Below, piece by piece: positions 16,737 to 25,517 of a stretch of 64,000 nucleotides of DNA. Within the stretch, counting starts at the first letter, position 1. The number at the start of each line of letters is the position of its first letter. A program made the translations under genes and the position numbers. The notes under the pieces are model-generated. The model had not been told where the DNA came from. It saw only the letters and a list, made by a program, of their open reading frames with translations, and searched no databases. Source of the DNA: Desulfoluna spongiiphila (GTDB taxonomy: Bacteria; Desulfobacterota; Desulfobacteria; Desulfobacterales; Desulfolunaceae); contig NZ_FMUX01000012.1 of assembly GCF_900101345.1 (NCBI RefSeq), forward strand, positions 1-64,000, in the 5' to 3' direction.

Positions 16737-17822
16737 ATGTCGCAAGCAAAGAGCGTCACGGCCATCGTGGGGCAACCGCTCCAGATTGTCCTGCAGTCCA
16801 ACGTGGGATCCACCGGGTATGGGTGGTATCTCTCCTCCTTGGACGGCGGAATCGCACTTTTTGGCTCCTGCGTAACACCCGCCTCCTCCGCCTATGGCGG
16901 CCCTTCCAACCATGCCTTTGATTTCCTGGCGTTGAAAGAGGGAACCTACAAAGTAGAATTTATCCTTATTGCCCCGTGGCGGCTTGATGAGCCGGCCCAG
17001 ACCGAAACCTATGAAATTGAGATCAAGGCTCCGTCCAAAACCGCGGCCGACGATATTGAAGAGGCCATGCAATCCCAGCGTTTCACCAGCGCCGATGCCG
17101 TGAGCCCGGAGTCCGGGCCCTCCATGGTGCTGAAGTATGCCACCCCCATGGCCTCACCTGTCCTGAAATACGCCGCTCCCATGGCTGGAATGGATGCTTC
17201 GGCCACCATGCTTGCCTATGCGGCGCCCATGGCAACCGCCGGACAGGCCGCCTGCGCATCCTGCGGCCCGGTCATTCTCTATGCGGCCCCCATGGCTCAG
17301 GCCAACACCATGGCCCAGCCCATGCCCGTGTATGCCGCACCCCTGGGTGCCTGCACTACGGATCCGTGCACGGCAGCTGCCTCCGTGAGCATGCTCTACC
17401 AGGCCCCCATGATGCAGGCCAATGCCATGGCTCAGCCCATGCCCATGTACGCGGCACCCCTCGGGGCCTGCACCACGGATCCGTGCACGGCCGCCGCCTC
17501 CGCGAACATGCTCTATCAGGCTCCCATGATGCAGGGCAACGCCATGGCTCAGCCGGTCTATGCGGCGCCCATGCCGCAACCCATGCCCATGTATGCGGCC
17601 CCGGCCACCTGTCAAACCGCGGATCCCAGAATGGGTCTGCCGCCCTTTACCATCCTCTATGCCGCCCCCATGACCCGCAGTGGTGCCTCGGCCCAGCCCC
17701 TGTACGCCGCACCGTCCTTCACGCCGGTGCAGGCCCTGTACGCTGCGCCCATGGCACAGGCATCCTTTGCAATGCCCCCTTACGCCGCACCCTGTAATCC
17801 CGCCACAGGCTGCTGCTGTTAA
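16737..17822 (+). CDS. repeat protein with chagasin-like domain and 14 Y-x-x-P motifs (361 aa)
   Basis: Residues 1-97 resemble the I42/chagasin cysteine-protease-inhibitor fold: SNVGSTGYGW corresponds to the NPTTGYxW loop, YGGPSNHAF to the GG loop and IAPWRLDEPA to the RPW loop. After a linker, residues 134-352 hold 14 copies of a Tyr-[Ala/Gln]-[Ala/Thr]-Pro motif, usually followed by Met, with Gln, Met and Cys-containing spacers. Two spacers are nearly identical (GACTTDPCTAAAS), repeating at 39 residues. The protein ends CNPATGCCC. There is no signal peptide. Its place between two radical SAM genes suggests a substrate whose repeats are modified. AAAGGAGA precedes the ATG. Confidence 0.8.
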   Translation: MSQAKSVTAIVGQPLQIVLQSNVGSTGYGWYLSSLDGGIALFGSCVTPASSAYGGPSNHAFDFLALKEGTYKVEFILIAPWRLDEPAQTETYEIEIKAPSKTAADDIEEAMQSQRFTSADAVSPESGPSMVLKYATPMASPVLKYAAPMAGMDASATMLAYAAPMATAGQAACASCGPVILYAAPMAQANTMAQPMPVYAAPLGACTTDPCTAAASVSMLYQAPMMQANAMAQPMPMYAAPLGACTTDPCTAAASANMLYQAPMMQGNAMAQPVYAAPMPQPMPMYAAPATCQTADPRMGLPPFTILYAAPMTRSGASAQPLYAAPSFTPVQALYAAPMAQASFAMPPYAAPCNPATGCCC

Positions 17823-17832
17823 CGGATTCGTC

Positions 17833-17864
17833 CTGCAGCCACCGGGACAACGCGGTGGCTGCAG
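17833..17864 (+). terminator. strong hairpin between repeat protein and maturase genes
   Basis: CTGCAGCCACCG and CGGTGGCTGCAG form a perfect 12-bp stem with an 8-base loop, 10 bases after the stop codon of the repeat protein. No T run follows, so it is more likely an mRNA-stabilising or attenuating hairpin that keeps the upstream message abundant than a full terminator. Confidence 0.65.
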
Positions 17865-17902
17865 TCCTTGACCCGGAACCCACATACGAAAAGGATCGGA
17901 GC

Positions 17903-19432
17903 ATGGATTATTTGCCTGTTACCGCTGTCTGGGAAATTACCATGGGGTGCAACATGCGATGCGACCACTGCGGGTCGTCCTGTGCGGAGCCTCTGCCGGA
18001 TGAGTTGACCACGGAAGAGGCCCTGGACCTCTGTGATGACTTGAAGAGGGTGGGACTCAAGTGGATTACCCTCTCCGGGGGGGAGCCCCTGACCCGAACG
18101 GATTGGCCGAAGCTCGCCGGTCGACTCACCGCCAACGGCATCAAGCCAAACATCATCACCAACGGCTGGCTGGTTAACGAGGAGATGGTGAAGACGGCCC
18201 AGGCCAACGGGGTGGAGACCATTTCCATCTCCCTGGACGGCAACCGTGAGACCCACGACGCCATTCGGAAAAAAGGGGCTTTTGACAAGGTGATCAGCGC
18301 CTTTCAGGTCCTCAACGCCTGCAACCATGTGAGCGCTTCCAACACCACGGTGACCAAGCACAACCTCCACCAGCTCGACGAGATAAAAGAAATCCTCCTT
18401 GAAAACAACGTGGACCTCTGGCAGATCCAGATCGGCCTGCCCATGGGCAACATAGCCGAAGATCGGGAGTCTGTGGTGGATCCCTCGGTCATCGAATACC
18501 TCATCGACTACTCCCATCAGGTTACGATGGAAGGGCGCATCAAGGTGTTCCCCGCTGATTGCCTGGGGTACTACACGGAGAAAGAGAGCATCGTCCGTCA
18601 GATCAGCATGAATGTCCCCACGGCGGTGCTGTGGCAGGGGTGCAACGCGGGCAAGCGAAGTTTCGGCATCCTCCATAACGGGGATATCCTGGGGTGCACG
18701 TCCATCCGAGACGCCTCCATGATCGAGGGAAACATCAGGGAGCGCCCGCTGACAGAGATCTGGAACGATCCCGATGCGTTCAACTGGTCCCGCAGCCTCA
18801 AGAAATCGGACCTCAGCGGCCTCTGCGGAGAGTGCGCCTATGGCGATGCCTGCCTGGGGGGCTGTCCCAACACCCGATTGACCTTGAACGGGTCCATCCA
18901 TGCGGAGAACCAGTACTGCGTCTACCACACCACCATGGAGGTCACCCGGGAAAAACTGGCGGTATATACCGACACGGAAGAGCTAATGGAGACGGCCTGG
19001 GCGTATGCCAATCAGCAGAAATGGCAGCTCGCCTCCCTGACCCTGAAGCGCGTCCTGGAGCTTGCTCCCCAGCGGCTGGATGCCCTGGAGCTGTTCGGCT
19101 TTGTCAGTTACAACCTGAGCAACTTTACCCAGGCCAAGGAGGCCAACGAAGAGGTCCTTAAAATGGACCCGGAGAACCCGTACGCCTTGAAAGGTTTAGG
19201 GCTGAGCCTTCACCGGCTCAATCGGACGGAGGAAGGCATCGCAAGCCTTCTCAAGGCCACCGAGGCGGCCACGCCCCGGCACATGGATTCCTTTTATGAC
19301 CTCTCTATCGTGTACTCGGAACTCAACCAGCCGGACAAGGCCCGGGAGATACTGGAGCAGGGCGAAAAGAGGTTTCCTGGCTACATCGGGCGCTACACCG
19401 GTGTGCCTTCAAGTTATTACTCGGCGGTTTGA
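17903..19432 (+). CDS. radical SAM/SPASM protein with C-terminal TPR repeats (509 aa)
   Basis: The radical SAM motif is Cys16, Cys20, Cys23 (MGCNMRCDHC), and SGGEPL is the SAM-binding segment. A SPASM-type region follows with further cysteines (QGCNAGKRSFG, ILGCTS, LCGECAYGDACLGGCPN, YCVYH) for auxiliary clusters. Residues from about 380 on are two or three TPR-like repeats (AWAYANQQKWQLASLTLKR, ALKGLGLSLHRLNRTEEGIA), suited to holding a protein or peptide partner. The start at 17903 follows AAGGATCGGAG. SPASM enzymes commonly install peptide crosslinks or epimerise residues. Here the adjacent 14-repeat protein is the obvious candidate substrate, by inference. Confidence 0.85.
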   Translation: MDYLPVTAVWEITMGCNMRCDHCGSSCAEPLPDELTTEEALDLCDDLKRVGLKWITLSGGEPLTRTDWPKLAGRLTANGIKPNIITNGWLVNEEMVKTAQANGVETISISLDGNRETHDAIRKKGAFDKVISAFQVLNACNHVSASNTTVTKHNLHQLDEIKEILLENNVDLWQIQIGLPMGNIAEDRESVVDPSVIEYLIDYSHQVTMEGRIKVFPADCLGYYTEKESIVRQISMNVPTAVLWQGCNAGKRSFGILHNGDILGCTSIRDASMIEGNIRERPLTEIWNDPDAFNWSRSLKKSDLSGLCGECAYGDACLGGCPNTRLTLNGSIHAENQYCVYHTTMEVTREKLAVYTDTEELMETAWAYANQQKWQLASLTLKRVLELAPQRLDALELFGFVSYNLSNFTQAKEANEEVLKMDPENPYALKGLGLSLHRLNRTEEGIASLLKATEAATPRHMDSFYDLSIVYSELNQPDKAREILEQGEKRFPGYIGRYTGVPSSYYSAV

Positions 19433-19456
19433 CCAAGACAAAAAGACGGTCAACCA

Positions 19457-19495
19457 AAGCCTGCGGCAGCAGTTTGTGCCGCAGGCTTTTTTTTT
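19457..19495 (+). terminator. intrinsic terminator of the radical SAM operon
   Basis: AAGCCTGCGGCA and TGCCGCAGGCTT form a perfect 12-bp stem, followed by a run of nine T, 25 bases after the stop codon of the SPASM radical SAM gene. Almost the same hairpin is reused at 20672-20706. Confidence 0.9.
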
Positions 19496-19536
19496 GCCTG
19501 GCCCCTCGGGTGACCGTTAAAGCGCAGCGGAAACCC

Positions 19537-19742
19537 GCTTTCAAGGTGGCTCACCCTGCCGCCGGAGGCCACTCGGTTAAAGGTGCCTCCGGCGGCCCTG
19601 CCGGGGGACAAATTTTTGAAAAATTAGATAAACAGATTCGGTTTAATCTGAATCAATAGCGAGTGCGATTTTCCCTGAGGAACGAAGGGGAAAACGCATT
19701 CGTTACCTGCTTTCGAGGTGGCACACCCCGCCGCCGGAGGCC
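19537..19742. repeat. pair of 34-bp direct repeats
   Basis: The segment starting GCTTTCAAGGTGGCTCACCC at 19537 recurs at 19709 with four substitutions. Both copies end in GCCGCCGGAGGCC. They lie in a non-coding stretch and look like dispersed palindromic repeat units. Confidence 0.6.
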
Positions 19743-20076
19743 TTCTTCCATGCACTTTCACCATAGAAGGTGTGCTTTTCTATGTATTTTGATCATGAGA
19801 GGTATTGGATTTGTGCTGTTTGATTCCGGTGAAGGAACCTTTTAGAGGTATTTTGTAACGCCTTATGTTTATGGGCTTGTTTTGCGGAGATTGTGTTGTA
19901 ATTTTACTCTTAAAAGAGTAATCACTGGCTTGGATGTCTTGTTTTTGGCTCGAAGCCCCGGGCCGACCACGAATGTCTCCTGGTACACCGGGCTTTTGGC
20001 TGCAGGGGGATGCGAAGTATTGGGCTTCTTTGCTTGGTGTCCCGGAAATGAATGACGTTGATTGACGGAGGACATG

Positions 20077-20439
20077 ATGGACGAACAACAGACAGAGACC
20101 ACCCAGACTGAACCGATGGATCAGAAGCAGGCCATGGAGGCCATTAAGACGTTCAACCCCCTGACGTTTGCGGGTGTTGGTCTGATCCTTCTTTTTGTTA
20201 TTCTTTGCTTTATCGGAGGTCTCTCCATCCGCTGGTGGCTGATGGTCCCCGTGGCCGTAGCGGGCGTGGCCCTGTTGATGAAGCAGAAAACCGAGAGCAC
20301 CGGCTTGGAATTGCAGGTCTGTACCTATGGTATCTGGGCCATGGTGGCAGTGTTTTTGCTGCGGGATATCATGATGGCCCATCAGGTGGCCACTGTGGTG
20401 GACGGTTTCAGCGACGTCATGAATAATTTTAATTTTTAA
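20077..20439 (+). CDS. small membrane protein (120 aa)
   Basis: A polar, Gln- and Thr-rich N-terminus of about 30 residues precedes three hydrophobic segments: residues about 35-53, 56-70 and 80-97. The charged tail ends NNFNF. It is probably an inner-membrane protein with a cytoplasmic N-terminus. The family is not recognised. ATG at 20077 is preferred because GGAGG stands 6 bases upstream. It has its own terminator and is separated from the radical SAM operon by another, so a shared function is not shown. Confidence 0.75.
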   Translation: MDEQQTETTQTEPMDQKQAMEAIKTFNPLTFAGVGLILLFVILCFIGGLSIRWWLMVPVAVAGVALLMKQKTESTGLELQVCTYGIWAMVAVFLLRDIMMAHQVATVVDGFSDVMNNFNF

Positions 20440-20466
20440 GTCATAGCAACGCGCGATTTTATGTTC

Positions 20467-20512
20467 GCCGTGCACCATGGGAAGCCCCATGGGCACGGCG
20501 TTTTTTGTTTTG
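20467..20512 (+). terminator. intrinsic terminator after small membrane protein
   Basis: CGCCGTGC..CCATGGG and CCCATGGGCACGGCG form a long stem with a short loop, directly followed by TTTTTT, about 30 bases after the stop codon at 20439. Confidence 0.85.
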
Positions 20513-20569
20513 GTGGGAAAAGTTCCGGACCCTGGCAATCAATCAGGGCCCGGTGGACTCAGAAACAGT

Positions 20570-20604
20570 GAAACAGGAAACAGGGGACAGGAAACAGGGG
20601 ACAG
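20570..20604. repeat. heptanucleotide tandem array GAAACAG/GGGACAG
   Basis: Five 7-bp units in a row read GAAACAG, GAAACAG, GGGACAG, GAAACAG, GGGACAG. The array lies in the intergenic space beyond the small membrane protein terminator. Three other heptamer arrays occur in this window. Confidence 0.8.
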
Positions 20605-20671
20605 GCTCTTTATGCTGGGCACCCCATGGGGCCTCTTTTTAGCGGCTGAACAGTTACAACAAGCTTTCAAA

Positions 20672-20706
20672 AAGCCTGCGGCATGGTTTGTGCCGCAGGC
20701 TTTTTT
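20672..20706. terminator. bidirectional terminator between convergent genes
   Basis: AAGCCTGCGGCA and TGCCGCAGGCTT form a 12-bp stem with T runs on both sides, between the + strand small membrane gene and the minus-strand 1,489-residue gene whose stop codon is at 20740. It is nearly the same hairpin as at 19457. Confidence 0.85.
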
Positions 20707-20739
20707 ATGCACTTTGCCCAGGTAAGGCATCACCATAAT

Positions 20740-23700
20740 TTAGTCATCAAAAGCAAAGGCCAAGGTGGCCAACTCCCCTGAGACATTGTACCCGCCGTGG
20801 CAGGTGACGCGTGAGGTGCCTGCCTTCAACACCAAGGCGTTGTGGGCCTTGTCCGGGTCGGGCTGCATGAGGGGGCCTGGGGCTTCCCCGAAGGAGACCT
20901 GTTTTGCCATGCACAGGTCGTGGGTTTTCCGGTCCATGATGCAGAGGGTTCCCGAGGTGATGCAGACATCGGGGCAGTTTCCTGTCTTTCCATGGGAAAA
21001 AGGCGCGGGGTGCCAGCTGGCAACGGCGTCGTTGCTGTACCTGATTTCGCCAAAGGCCATCTTTCGGGTCTCTTTTTGAAGGTGGAGACGGACCGAGGGG
21101 GTGCCGTTGGGCAGGGGGTGAACCAGGCTGATGGCCTTGTGCGGATGGCTTGCATCGCAGACCACGAGCTCTCCTGAAATAAGGTGGAGGGCTCCCGGGG
21201 CCTGGATTTCCTCGATCCCAGGGGCGGCGGCCCCTTCCCGGATAATGCGCTCCAGTCCGGGAGGCGCGGCGGCAGGGGCCACCACCCGGAAGGTTTGCGC
21301 GAGCAGGGTCTGGGAGTTGTCCGTGTCCCGGATTTCGATGGTCCACATGCCCGGAACGCATTCGGCTGCCGTCTCAAAGGTCCAGCCAGCGAAGATGCGT
21401 CCCTGGCCCACACCGTTTTGAGCCCATTCGGTGCTGGTGACGGCTCCCTGTTCACCCGAAAGGGCGGGGTGGAGAATCCGCACGCGATGGGACAGCACCT
21501 CGGGGGCGTCCGCGTCGTTGCAGGTGAACCGGATACCGAAGCTGGTACCGACCTGGGCCGGGATCAGGAGGGTCTCCTCCAGGATCCGTGGGTTGTGGGC
21601 CATGACCGAGGCACCCGGTGCAGGCGTTTCGTCGCAGGCGTCAGGCTCCAGGGCGTAAGGCCCGAAGTCCACAAGGGTCAGCCTGGGAAGGGCTTGTGCC
21701 TCGGGGGCGGCTTTTTTCGCTCGGGCCACCAGGTCACGGATTTGCCTTGAACCGTCGTCTTTAAAGGCCAGGAGAAGGGTCAGGGCCGAGGGCTCTTCGT
21801 CGATCAGCTCAAGGGCCTCAAGGCGTTTTTGGGGCTTGAGGCCTGCAAGGCAGGGGACGAGATCCGCTTCCTTTGCCAGTTCCAAGAGGGCCTTTGCCTC
21901 CCTGCAGTCCAGGATAAAGGAAAAGAGGCAATGTACAGGGGGATTCACCTGCTTGACGTAGGCGATATACGCGCCAAAGGATCCCTGGAACTCTTCCCAA
22001 CCCGCTTCAAGGCCTTCGGGGCTTGCCGCTGCCAGGAAGGTGAGGGCGCGGAGGCGCGTGGCTTCGTCTATGGTCCAGATGAAGTCTTTTATCCTGCAGT
22101 CGTAGTAACTCTCCATCTCGAAGGAGAGCTTTTCAATGGCGTGGGCGGCGATGGGGGCCACCTCGTCAAAGGGCTTTTCTCCACGGACATAGGCCAGGGC
22201 ATCGTCGGCCATGGCGGCTTTGAAGGAATCCCGGGTCATTTCCTGGTGCAGGCTCTCAATCAGCTCAGGGGGGCAGGAGGCCGAGACCACCGCCACACGG
22301 GTGCTGTACAGGAAGGAGCCGTACCCCTGGGCCATCTCCCTGAAGAGGATGGGCACTATCCAGGGGCGGAGAAGGGGGACGTATCCGGTGTCGGTTTCCT
22401 GGAGGAGAAGCCATCGGTAGCCGTTGTCCCCCGGGTTGGCGGCCTCTTCCAACTCGGCCTGCTCCAGGGCTTCGGCCTCGGAGGGGACAGGACTCACCTT
22501 CCCAAGGATGGGGGCGCTGGCTGTGGGGTCTGCCACTGACAGGATGGCGCCATGGCTTCGGGCGCGGCTGACAAAGACGCTTTCCGGGCAGGTCAGGCTT
22601 GAGTTGAGCACGGTGGTGAGGGTGTCGAAAAAGAGTTGCCGGCCCAGGTCGAACCCGAAGTCGGGAAAGGCTTCCTGGGTGTCTTTGAAAAAATGGAGCT
22701 GTGTGGACTTGGGCAGAAGCCCGAGCCCGTCCCTGAGGTCCCGCTTGTTGTTGGCGTGGATTTTTCCGAAGAAGCTGCGGTCTTCCTCTGTCTCCCCTTC
22801 GGTGAACATCTCCATGAGGCTGTGGTAAAGGGAGGCCTTGTCCTCGTTGTTCTGGCACCGCTCCACCTTCCATGCCCAGATACCGGGTTTTGGAAATTTG
22901 AGCCTCTCCAGGTTGTCCTCAAAGGTGATTTCGTCCGTGACGGTGTCCATGAACTCATCGCGGTAGGAGGCCCGGTGGATGAAACTCAGGTTTCGCAGGC
23001 TCTTTACCGGGGCCAGATCAGCCATGAGCATCAGGGCGCGCGAAGCGGCTTTGCTGATGGAAAGGGGCATGAGGGCCAGGAAATAGGCCGTGATCTGGAT
23101 TTTCTGGATGTGGTCGGAGACGCCAGTGAAGAGTTCATAATGGGCCTGCCTGGCATGGCTTCGGCTTTCGCGGACCCCAAGGCGGGTTTTCATGATCTCA
23201 AGGGCTTCCTCGTGGGTGAGGCGCTCCCCCTTGGGGGGCTGGAGCTGAGCCAGCTCCTCGGGGGTGAGTCCCTCTTTGCCCACCTTCATGGCTTTCATGA
23301 TGAGGTCCCTTGGAGGGGCCGCAGGCTTCACCCCGCGGACGTAGGTTTTGACTCGGTTCCAGTCTGCCAGGGCTTTTTCCAGCCTTTCTGCCTCTTCCTG
23401 TGTGGGGCGCATGTGCTCGGGCCGGTTCGGGTCACGGAGCTTTTGGGCTTTTTCTGCGCAGATAAAGCTGGAGTGGTCTTCCACCTCGTCAAAGAAAAAG
23501 GGGAGGAAATGGGTCTCCACGTAGGTGACGAGGGTATCGGTGAGGGTGTCGTGGGCGTTTTCGGTGAAGTCGGTGTGAAGCGCGCACGCGGCAAGGGTCA
23601 TGAGGCCTGGATCTTTGTGGGAAAAGAGATCGGCCAGGAGGGACGTGGCGTCCTCCCGGTGCTCGCGCAGCAGCCTGGTACAGGCGGTAAGGTTTTTGCC

Positions 23701-25209
23701 GAAGACGTTGTCGTTGTCTCCGGTGAAGGTGCTGAGGTTCTGCTTGAAAGCCTGGCGCCAGTCTGAGCCGTATCGGGTCTGGAAGTCCGCTTCGGATAGC
23801 ATCTCCCATTCATCGGTGATGAAATCCACCGTGTCCATGGCAAAGGGCTGTTGACCGAAAAACCGGTGGAACACATCTAAAAATCGGAGGATGCACTGTT
23901 CTCCCCGGGCGACCTCTGAGGAGGTGAGGTCCTCGTCGCAGTGGTCGTAGACAAGGTCCCGGATGGTGGCGTGGAACTCTTCAAGGAGGCTGTCAAACCC
24001 TCCCACATGCCAGGTAAAGGTTTTCAGGATTTTGTGATTGCCTTTTCCGGCCAGGTCCATGGGATCGCAGGGCGCCAGGGTGTCAAGGACCTCAGGTTTA
24101 TGCCCGTGCTCAACATAAGCCCAGATGGCCTCCCCGTTGTCAAAGGCCCCTTCAATGAAAGACTGCCACTGCTCCGTGGCCTCTCCACGGTAGTAATAAC
24201 AGTCGTCGTCATCCTCTTCTTCGGCGGGTCGTGGAGAGACCAGGGGACGACCCAGGAATGCCTCGATCTCGTCGTGGAGTTCTGCTGCCTCGTTGTCGGC
24301 CTGGTCCCGCACCCCTTTTCGGCTGAGGATTTCAAGGTGGTCGTCTTCATCGACATACTCTTCGCCGCTGGTGAGCATGGTGATGTAAAACCCGTCAATG
24401 GGGCGCTCCACATGGTCCCGTTCATCTTCGCTGTACTGGAGGAAAGGCTGGCTGGCAAACCGTTCCTTCATGGCCTCTTTGAAGTAGGCGTGGTCGTCGG
24501 GGTGCTTGCGAAGGTGCCGCAGAAGGTCGCGCTCTTCTTCCGATGCATCGATCATCATCCCTTCGGTGTCCATGCCGTGGGAGGCAAACATCATGGTTCG
24601 TACCTCGGCGTTGTCGCAGTAACAGAAGGCCTTGATGAGGTCCCGGGTGATGCCGCACCGGCGTACGAGCATGGGGAGGTAGCCCAGAATGTAGTCGGCG
24701 TGCTCCGTGTCCCAGTAAGGGATGAAATAGGCCCCCAGGAGATAAGTGTACTCGGGGAACCTGCGTGCAATGATGTACAGGATGTCCACACCGAACACGG
24801 CGACATCGTCAATCCACATGGCCGAGGTGTCGTTCTGCTTGCGGGCGTACTCCACGATGGCCATGGCCGCGTCCAGGATTTCTGCCTTTAGCTCCGGGTG
24901 GTCACAGGCCTTGAGAAAGAGGTGGGTCTCGGAATAGAGAAACTCGTCGAGGCGGGTGCTCTCCACGGGTGCGGCCGAGCCCCTTTTGAACCGGTAGACC
25001 TCCTCGGCAAGGGAGGTGTTTTCGATGTCCGAAAGGGTTATGGCCGTCCCGGACTCGGTTTCGACATATACGTTGCAGTAGGAGAACATGTCCTCGGTAA
25101 AGGCTTCTTCAGAACGTATAAGACGACCGTATGTCTGGAGACCCGTCTTGATAGACCGGATGTCTTGGGGGTCAAAGGTTATTTTGTTTGTTGTATGAAA
25201 CTGCTCCAT
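20740..25209 (-). CDS. very large unknown protein with DUF3859-like segment (1,489 aa)
   Basis: ATG at 25209 follows GGAG at a good spacing. The protein is acidic, without signal peptide or membrane helices, so it is probably cytoplasmic. The first 1,100 residues are mainly helical and not recognised; an Asp/Glu-rich segment (EEEDDDDCYYYRGEA) lies near residue 340. Around residues 1190-1305 a beta-sandwich-like stretch (GTSFGIRFTCND, RILHPALSG, GMWTIEIRDTDNSQTL) resembles DUF3859. The C-terminal 185 residues are rich in Pro, His and Gly. One uninterrupted 4.5-kb frame with chromosome-like codon use shows that it is real. It stands alone, apparently in its own transcription unit. Confidence 0.8.
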   Translation of the reverse strand: MEQFHTTNKITFDPQDIRSIKTGLQTYGRLIRSEEAFTEDMFSYCNVYVETESGTAITLSDIENTSLAEEVYRFKRGSAAPVESTRLDEFLYSETHLFLKACDHPELKAEILDAAMAIVEYARKQNDTSAMWIDDVAVFGVDILYIIARRFPEYTYLLGAYFIPYWDTEHADYILGYLPMLVRRCGITRDLIKAFCYCDNAEVRTMMFASHGMDTEGMMIDASEEERDLLRHLRKHPDDHAYFKEAMKERFASQPFLQYSEDERDHVERPIDGFYITMLTSGEEYVDEDDHLEILSRKGVRDQADNEAAELHDEIEAFLGRPLVSPRPAEEEDDDDCYYYRGEATEQWQSFIEGAFDNGEAIWAYVEHGHKPEVLDTLAPCDPMDLAGKGNHKILKTFTWHVGGFDSLLEEFHATIRDLVYDHCDEDLTSSEVARGEQCILRFLDVFHRFFGQQPFAMDTVDFITDEWEMLSEADFQTRYGSDWRQAFKQNLSTFTGDNDNVFGKNLTACTRLLREHREDATSLLADLFSHKDPGLMTLAACALHTDFTENAHDTLTDTLVTYVETHFLPFFFDEVEDHSSFICAEKAQKLRDPNRPEHMRPTQEEAERLEKALADWNRVKTYVRGVKPAAPPRDLIMKAMKVGKEGLTPEELAQLQPPKGERLTHEEALEIMKTRLGVRESRSHARQAHYELFTGVSDHIQKIQITAYFLALMPLSISKAASRALMLMADLAPVKSLRNLSFIHRASYRDEFMDTVTDEITFEDNLERLKFPKPGIWAWKVERCQNNEDKASLYHSLMEMFTEGETEEDRSFFGKIHANNKRDLRDGLGLLPKSTQLHFFKDTQEAFPDFGFDLGRQLFFDTLTTVLNSSLTCPESVFVSRARSHGAILSVADPTASAPILGKVSPVPSEAEALEQAELEEAANPGDNGYRWLLLQETDTGYVPLLRPWIVPILFREMAQGYGSFLYSTRVAVVSASCPPELIESLHQEMTRDSFKAAMADDALAYVRGEKPFDEVAPIAAHAIEKLSFEMESYYDCRIKDFIWTIDEATRLRALTFLAAASPEGLEAGWEEFQGSFGAYIAYVKQVNPPVHCLFSFILDCREAKALLELAKEADLVPCLAGLKPQKRLEALELIDEEPSALTLLLAFKDDGSRQIRDLVARAKKAAPEAQALPRLTLVDFGPYALEPDACDETPAPGASVMAHNPRILEETLLIPAQVGTSFGIRFTCNDADAPEVLSHRVRILHPALSGEQGAVTSTEWAQNGVGQGRIFAGWTFETAAECVPGMWTIEIRDTDNSQTLLAQTFRVVAPAAAPPGLERIIREGAAAPGIEEIQAPGALHLISGELVVCDASHPHKAISLVHPLPNGTPSVRLHLQKETRKMAFGEIRYSNDAVASWHPAPFSHGKTGNCPDVCITSGTLCIMDRKTHDLCMAKQVSFGEAPGPLMQPDPDKAHNALVLKAGTSRVTCHGGYNVSGELATLAFAFDD

Positions 25210-25517
25210 GGAAACACTCCGCAAATGGGCTTAATTCAGATGGCATGACTGGTGGGTCATGATTGTTTTTTAATCTCGGGGTAAACGGTTTTCTTATTCT
25301 TCTTGGCAGGTGCTTTTGACCGTGGGGAAAGGGCATGTGACATGCGTCCGACAGGTATGGCTCCGGCAAAAAACGACGGACTATAGCAGAAATGAATCGG
25401 ATGAGCAAAAGAGAAAGGAAGAGGGGGCTCAGGCCTGTCCATGATGCCTGAACGCATTCCATGGGCTGAGGCGAAAGGGCGGAACCCGGATATGTTATGC
25501 CTTGGGTGAACCCGTCC
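25210..25517. other. intergenic region upstream of the giant gene
   Basis: No gene was recognised in these 308 bp. The region must hold the promoter of the 1,489-residue gene and the end of the preceding dehydrogenase transcript; no clear terminator stem was found. Confidence 0.4.

Larger units (their letters stand above)
19433..20076. other. intergenic region with terminator and hairpin repeats
   Basis: No gene is seen in these 644 bp. The region holds the radical SAM operon terminator (19457-19495), an inverted GCCGCCGGAGGC/GCCTCCGGCGGC pair (19558-19569, 19585-19596) and two direct repeats at 19537-19570 and 19709-19742. Confidence 0.6.

Noticed and set aside
17130..17800. Repeated DNA blocks resembling a CRISPR-like array
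   Set aside because: The repeats are in frame, encode Y-x-x-P motifs with variable spacing, and lie in a clear gene with start, ribosome-binding site and stop.
22636..24891. Long + strand frames opposite the 1,489-residue gene
   Set aside because: They are mirror frames created by high GC codon bias. The minus-strand frame is continuous and has a ribosome-binding site.
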